DNA of 64,000 nt from Marinilactibacillus kalidii (GTDB lineage Bacteria; Bacillota; Bacilli; Lactobacillales; Carnobacteriaceae_A): NCBI RefSeq assembly GCF_017599325.1, contig NZ_JAGFVM010000044.1, forward strand, positions 62,001-126,000, given 5' to 3'. Shown here in pieces: positions 61,375-64,000 of the stretch. How positions within the stretch are numbered: the first letter of the stretch is position 1; each line of letters begins with the position of its first letter. Made by a program: the position numbers and the translations under genes. The notes beneath the pieces were generated by a model. That model searched no databases. It saw only the letters and a program-made list of their open reading frames with translations, and had not been told where the DNA came from.

Positions 61375-61764
61375 CTATGACTTAGAGTTTCCGTTGAAAA
61401 ATGCTAAATCGATGAATGCGACACCGAAAGATACACCAAAGCAAACAGAAAGTATGGTAATGATATCAAGTGATTCAGGGCGGAATAGATAATCAAAGCC
61501 GTAAATCATGGCGCTCGATAATATAAAAAGAGTAAAAAATTTAATAAGACTTTTTCTTACAACTTGCCATTTAATCTTTCTCATGTTCATAATTGTCACT
61601 ACTGGAACATACAGTAGCATAAAAATAAGGAGAAAGACATAGCCTAAAAAAAATGCAAATGGTAAGTCCATATTATTATAAGCTGCTATAAACAAAAATA
61701 CCGTTGAAATCAAAAATATACTGTATAGAATACTTGTAAACCATAACTGTTTATTTTTCTTCAT
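61375..61764 (-). CDS. Small membrane protein of unknown function
   Basis: This 129-residue protein has four hydrophobic helices with short loops, a basic N-terminus (MKKNKQLW) and a cytosolic basic stretch NMRKIKWQVVRKS in the middle. AGAGGAAC precedes the ATG. No family recognised. It is on the same strand as the helicase, 93 bases upstream of it. Confidence 0.65.
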   Translation of the reverse strand: MKKNKQLWFTSILYSIFLISTVFLFIAAYNNMDLPFAFFLGYVFLLIFMLLYVPVVTIMNMRKIKWQVVRKSLIKFFTLFILSSAMIYGFDYLFRPESLDIITILSVCFGVSFGVAFIDLAFFNGNSKS

Positions 61765-61823
61765 AATGTTCCTCTCATAAATGAATTCACCTAATTACTG
61801 GCTATTATAGTGTGGTCTTTCTT

Positions 61824-62286
61824 TCACCAAGCAATTAGAGTATCGTTCCCTTTATTTTCTTCTGTCAAATATTCTAAATTTTCATACCCTAAAGCTAACA
61901 CTTTTGCATGCAAATTTTTGATAGTCGTTTGGTTTTTACAGTAAATCCACGTATAAGAAGAATCCACTAGATTTAATACAAATTGACAATCACTTTCCAT
62001 AAATTCTTCGTATGTTTCAATTTCTTTCGCTTTTGAATTCTTGGGAAAGCCTTTCAAGTCACAAAAGATAAGATAGTATTCTTGTTCTGATATCAATTTA
62101 TACAGTTTTTCTCCACTTACTTCATCCATTTGCCAATCTTCAGGGAAAAGAGGATTTCCTAATGTATTATTTTGAATCCTATAAGATTCTCCTCCACCAG
62201 TTCATATCTTTTAGAATCGTTTCTTCTAAAATATCAAATAAATGCTGTCCATAAGTGTTCGGAATCTCAAACGATAGGCCTATCAT
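61824..62286 (-). pseudogene. DUF2691-like protein gene with frameshift
   Basis: ATG 62286 has AGAGGAG 7 bases upstream and starts MIGLSFEIPNTYGQHLF, running to KDMNW before a stop. In another frame the product resumes as TGGGESYRIQNNTLGN, then PLFPEDWQMDEVSGEKLYKLI, YYLIFCDLKGFPK, and ends at 61824. The joined ~155-residue protein fits DUF2691 (family pattern NWxxGGGESY). The break is at about 62190-62205, where TGGTGG suggests a small deletion between short direct repeats. An ATG at 62129 could start a truncated 101-residue product. Function of DUF2691 is unknown. Confidence 0.75.
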
Positions 62287-62408
62287 GCCAAAACTCCTCT
62301 ATCAATTTTTATTTATTCTTCCTAATGCCAAATCTCTAGATATTAAGTTTTACTTATTATATCCTATTTATGCTAGAATTAAGTAAGAAATTATTGGAGG
62401 ATGATATT

Positions 62409-62789
62409 ATGAACCAACAACTCGTTGAAATTTGTTTGCGTGTTAGAGATCTCGAAGCGACTTTAGACTTTTATACTAACCTATTCGATTTTGAAGTGGC
62501 TAGCCGTAGAGAATTTCCTGAAAATAAATTTGATTTAGTTTATCTAAATTCACCAGGTTCTTCTGTACAAATTGAACTGACTTACAATTACGATGCAGAG
62601 CCATATAATGTAGGAGACGGCTTCAGTCACTTAGGCGTAACTGTCGGTGACCTAGAAAAAATGCACGACGTATGTAAAGCTTCTGCTTACGAAACAGGTG
62701 AATTAAAAGGATTATCAGGTGGTACACCTAGTTATTTCTTCGTAACTGACCCTGACGGTTACCGTATCGAAGTTAAGCGTGCGAAATAG
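62409..62789 (+). CDS. VOC family protein, glyoxalase I-like
   Basis: This 126-residue protein is of the vicinal oxygen chelate fold with two beta-alpha-beta-beta-beta modules. It resembles lactoylglutathione lyase: LRVRDLEATLDFYT, QIELTYNYD and FFVTDPDGYRIEVKR. At the place of the first metal ligand His of GloA (LLHTMLRV) it has Glu (LVEICLRV), which could still bind metal. ATG 62409 follows GGAGG by 8 bases; a longer frame overlaps the site. Substrate unproven; methylglyoxal detoxification is plausible. Confidence 0.8.
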   Translation: MNQQLVEICLRVRDLEATLDFYTNLFDFEVASRREFPENKFDLVYLNSPGSSVQIELTYNYDAEPYNVGDGFSHLGVTVGDLEKMHDVCKASAYETGELKGLSGGTPSYFFVTDPDGYRIEVKRAK

Positions 62790-62794
62790 TATTT

Positions 62795-62840
62795 AAACGA
62801 TAAGATGCTGGTAATTTTTTCCAGTCTCTTATCGTTTTTT
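62795..62840 (+). terminator. Terminator of the VOC gene
   Basis: AAACGATAAGA...CTGG and CCAG...TCTTATCGTTTTTT form an interrupted stem ending in a T-tract. Confidence 0.85.
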
Positions 62841-62942
62841 CTTATCGGTATAGTTCATATACAAATGATTGTTCTAGCTAAAAATTAACTGCTTGCTACT
62901 GATTCTTTTTATAATTCGCTGTTTGAAGGGTTCTCTTTATAT

Positions 62943-62970
62943 TTGACTCATTCTTTAGATAGTGTATAAT
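62943..62970 (+). promoter_or_regulatory. Promoter of the TetR gene
   Basis: TTGACT, a 16-base spacer and TATAAT lie just upstream of the operator-like sequence at 62974. Confidence 0.75.
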
Positions 62971-62973
62971 GAT

Positions 62974-62990
62974 ATAGAACGATCATTATA
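62974..62990. promoter_or_regulatory. Candidate TetR operator upstream of the TetR gene
   Basis: ATAGAACGATCATTATA is centred on GATC and close to palindromic. It lies right after the -10 box, where a bound repressor would block the promoter. The same sequence occurs inverted upstream of the MFS gene. Confidence 0.65.
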
Positions 62991-63007
62991 CCTAAGGAGA
63001 GATCTAT

Positions 63008-63544
63008 ATGAGCCAGAAACGCCAAGACGTATTGGAGACAGCAGAATACTTGTTTTATCAGAAAGGATTTCATTCTGTAGGAATCAAACAAATTATTTCT
63101 GAAGCGAGTGTCTCTCTGATGACTTTGTACAATCACTTTGATTCTAAAGAAGCGTTAGTTCTAGCGGTATTAAATAATCGAGAAGATACATATTTTTCTT
63201 TTCTTAAAAATCAATTTGACTTAAATTCAATAAACTCTATCCAGGAAAAAGCGCAAAAGGTTATGGAAAGTCATCTACTGTGGTTAGAAAAAATGGATAC
63301 AAATGGTTGTTTGTTTTTAAGAGCAAAAGAAGAATACACTCATGAAAATGATGAGATTACTAAACGTGTGATTAGTCATAAAAAATTCATTTTATCATAC
63401 TTGGAAGACTCTGGATTTTCTAAGAACGACGCTTTCCGCCTAGCTATACAATTGGAAGGGGCTACTGCGCTAGCTGAAACATCTAACATAACTCATATTA
63501 GAAAAGAGTGTCTTTCTATTATTGACCTTCTTTTTCATCCTTGA
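63008..63544 (+). CDS. TetR/AcrR family transcriptional regulator
   Basis: This 178-residue repressor has an N-terminal HTH (IKQIISEASVSLMTLYNHFDSKEALV, about residues 24-49) and a C-terminal ligand domain with SHLLWLEKMDTNGCLFLRA, typical of the YxaF/LmrA-like group. AAGGAGAG precedes the ATG. A shared operator-like sequence suggests that it represses itself and the MFS exporter gene downstream, a common drug-response arrangement. Confidence 0.85.
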   Translation: MSQKRQDVLETAEYLFYQKGFHSVGIKQIISEASVSLMTLYNHFDSKEALVLAVLNNREDTYFSFLKNQFDLNSINSIQEKAQKVMESHLLWLEKMDTNGCLFLRAKEEYTHENDEITKRVISHKKFILSYLEDSGFSKNDAFRLAIQLEGATALAETSNITHIRKECLSIIDLLFHP

Positions 63545-63586
63545 GCTGACAGATATACTGTTAGCTGTATTTTTTTATTTTAAAAT

Positions 63587-63603
63587 TATAGTGATCGTTC
63601 TAT
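63587..63603. promoter_or_regulatory. Candidate TetR operator upstream of the MFS gene
   Basis: TATAGTGATCGTTCTAT; its reverse complement ATAGAACGATCACTATA matches 16 of 17 bases of the site at 62974. It ends 18 bases before the MFS start codon, close to the ribosome site. Confidence 0.65.
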
Positions 63604-63621
63604 CTAAAAGGAGATGTTAAA

Positions 63622-64000
63622 ATGATTAAACTTGTTGCACCAGGCACCGCTATGATTGCTGTCACTTACGCTTTTTCTCGATTCAGTTTTGGATTATTCC
63701 TACCTGAAATTTCTGATGCGTTACATTTATCTGAATCTCAATCTGGTTTCGTTGGCACGTTAGGCTATATTTCATACGCCTTTGCTCTACTATGCTCAAA
63801 TCTAATGATAAAAAGGTTTGGACAGACAATAATAATTTATGCTTGTGGTATCACTTCAGTTATAGGGCTATTGGCTATTGCTCTTTCTCCTAATCTCTTC
63901 TTTTTAGGAATAGGTATATGTACAGCTGGTTTGGGAAGTGGGTGGAGTTCTCCCGTTTATAGCAAAGTTGCAAAAACCTCTCTTTCCTTAGACAAAAGGG
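63622..64000 (+). CDS. MFS transporter, N-terminal part (cut by window end)
   Basis: The first 126 residues of a major facilitator protein are present, with four hydrophobic helices and the loop 2-3 region LMIKRFGQTIII. It begins MIKLVAPGTAMIAV after AAAAGGAG, 8 bases upstream. It is likely an exporter controlled by the TetR regulator upstream. The rest lies outside the window, so the subfamily (YbfB-like is suggested by the PEISDALHLSESQSGFVG segment) is uncertain. Confidence 0.8.
   Translation, partial: MIKLVAPGTAMIAVTYAFSRFSFGLFLPEISDALHLSESQSGFVGTLGYISYAFALLCSNLMIKRFGQTIIIYACGITSVIGLLAIALSPNLFFLGIGICTAGLGSGWSSPVYSKVAKTSLSLDKR

Overview
The window is a 64 kb stretch of low-GC Firmicutes chromosome. 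AGGAGG-type ribosome binding sites, lipoprotein boxes, PTS genes, an Rgg-like regulator, an ISL3 insertion sequence and many U-tailed hairpin terminators all fit Lactobacillales. The mix of an OpuAC-like betaine receptor, FabV, an AceTr acetate transporter, GGDEF/EAL proteins and a lantibiotic-immunity cassette suggests the Carnobacteriaceae, perhaps a marine or alkaliphilic genus such as Marinilactibacillus or Alkalibacterium. That genus-level guess is inference. No rRNA, tRNA, CRISPR array or prophage was seen.

Layout. 0-9.5 kb: DUF58 protein (cut by the window edge) and transglutaminase pair, an ABC exporter, a CPBP protease, an M20 peptidase, an HD hydrolase and a YaiI/YqxD protein. 9.5-15.2 kb: a broken rhodanese gene, GNAT acetyltransferase, membrane-anchored alpha/beta hydrolase, K+ channel, diguanylate cyclase and an orphan OpuAC-like lipoprotein. 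15.4-20.6 kb: a LanF-E-G-R-K-like lantibiotic immunity and sensing operon behind an XRE/DUF2975 pair. 20.7-22.3 kb: LysR regulator and amino-acid racemase. 22.4-28.05 kb: a sugar PTS operon (regulator carrying an EIIA domain, IIB, IIC, small coiled-coil protein, class II aldolase, P-loop kinase). 28.3-31.9 kb: a P-loop kinase, then an operon of esterase, condensation-like acyltransferase and zinc-ribbon membrane protein. 32-37 kb: cupin, acetate transporter, SerA-like dehydrogenase, hexapeptide acyltransferase, DUF998 protein and an alpha/beta hydrolase. 37-42.2 kb: TetR, MMPL transporter and a secreted heptad-repeat protein. 42.3-45.5 kb: a divergent NMT1-type ABC importer with a polysaccharide deacetylase.

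45.6-49.4 kb is the most interesting block. An Rgg/RNPP-like regulator is followed by ApbE (FAD:protein FMN transferase), an NAD(P)H-FMN reductase, and a second FMN reductase fused to a PAS-like domain and a short tail with three candidate FMN-attachment motifs. Enzyme and likely substrate are adjacent and neither has an export signal, which suggests a cytosolic flavinylated redox module. 49.7-54.8 kb: MBL hydrolase, FabV, MGMT, a PvuRts1I/AbaSI-like modification-dependent endonuclease and a divergent flavin disulfide oxidoreductase. 54.9-56.4 kb: a complete ISL3-family element with an 8-bp target duplication CAAATAAA and a transposase broken twice. 56.4-64 kb: GGDEF-EAL protein, lipoprotein, DbpA-type helicase, small membrane protein, a frameshifted DUF2691-like gene, VOC protein, and a TetR/MFS pair sharing an operator-like sequence; the MFS gene runs off the window.

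Starts were chosen from ribosome binding sites, and several are downstream of the longest possible reading frame. Family names come from motifs read by eye; no database search was possible.
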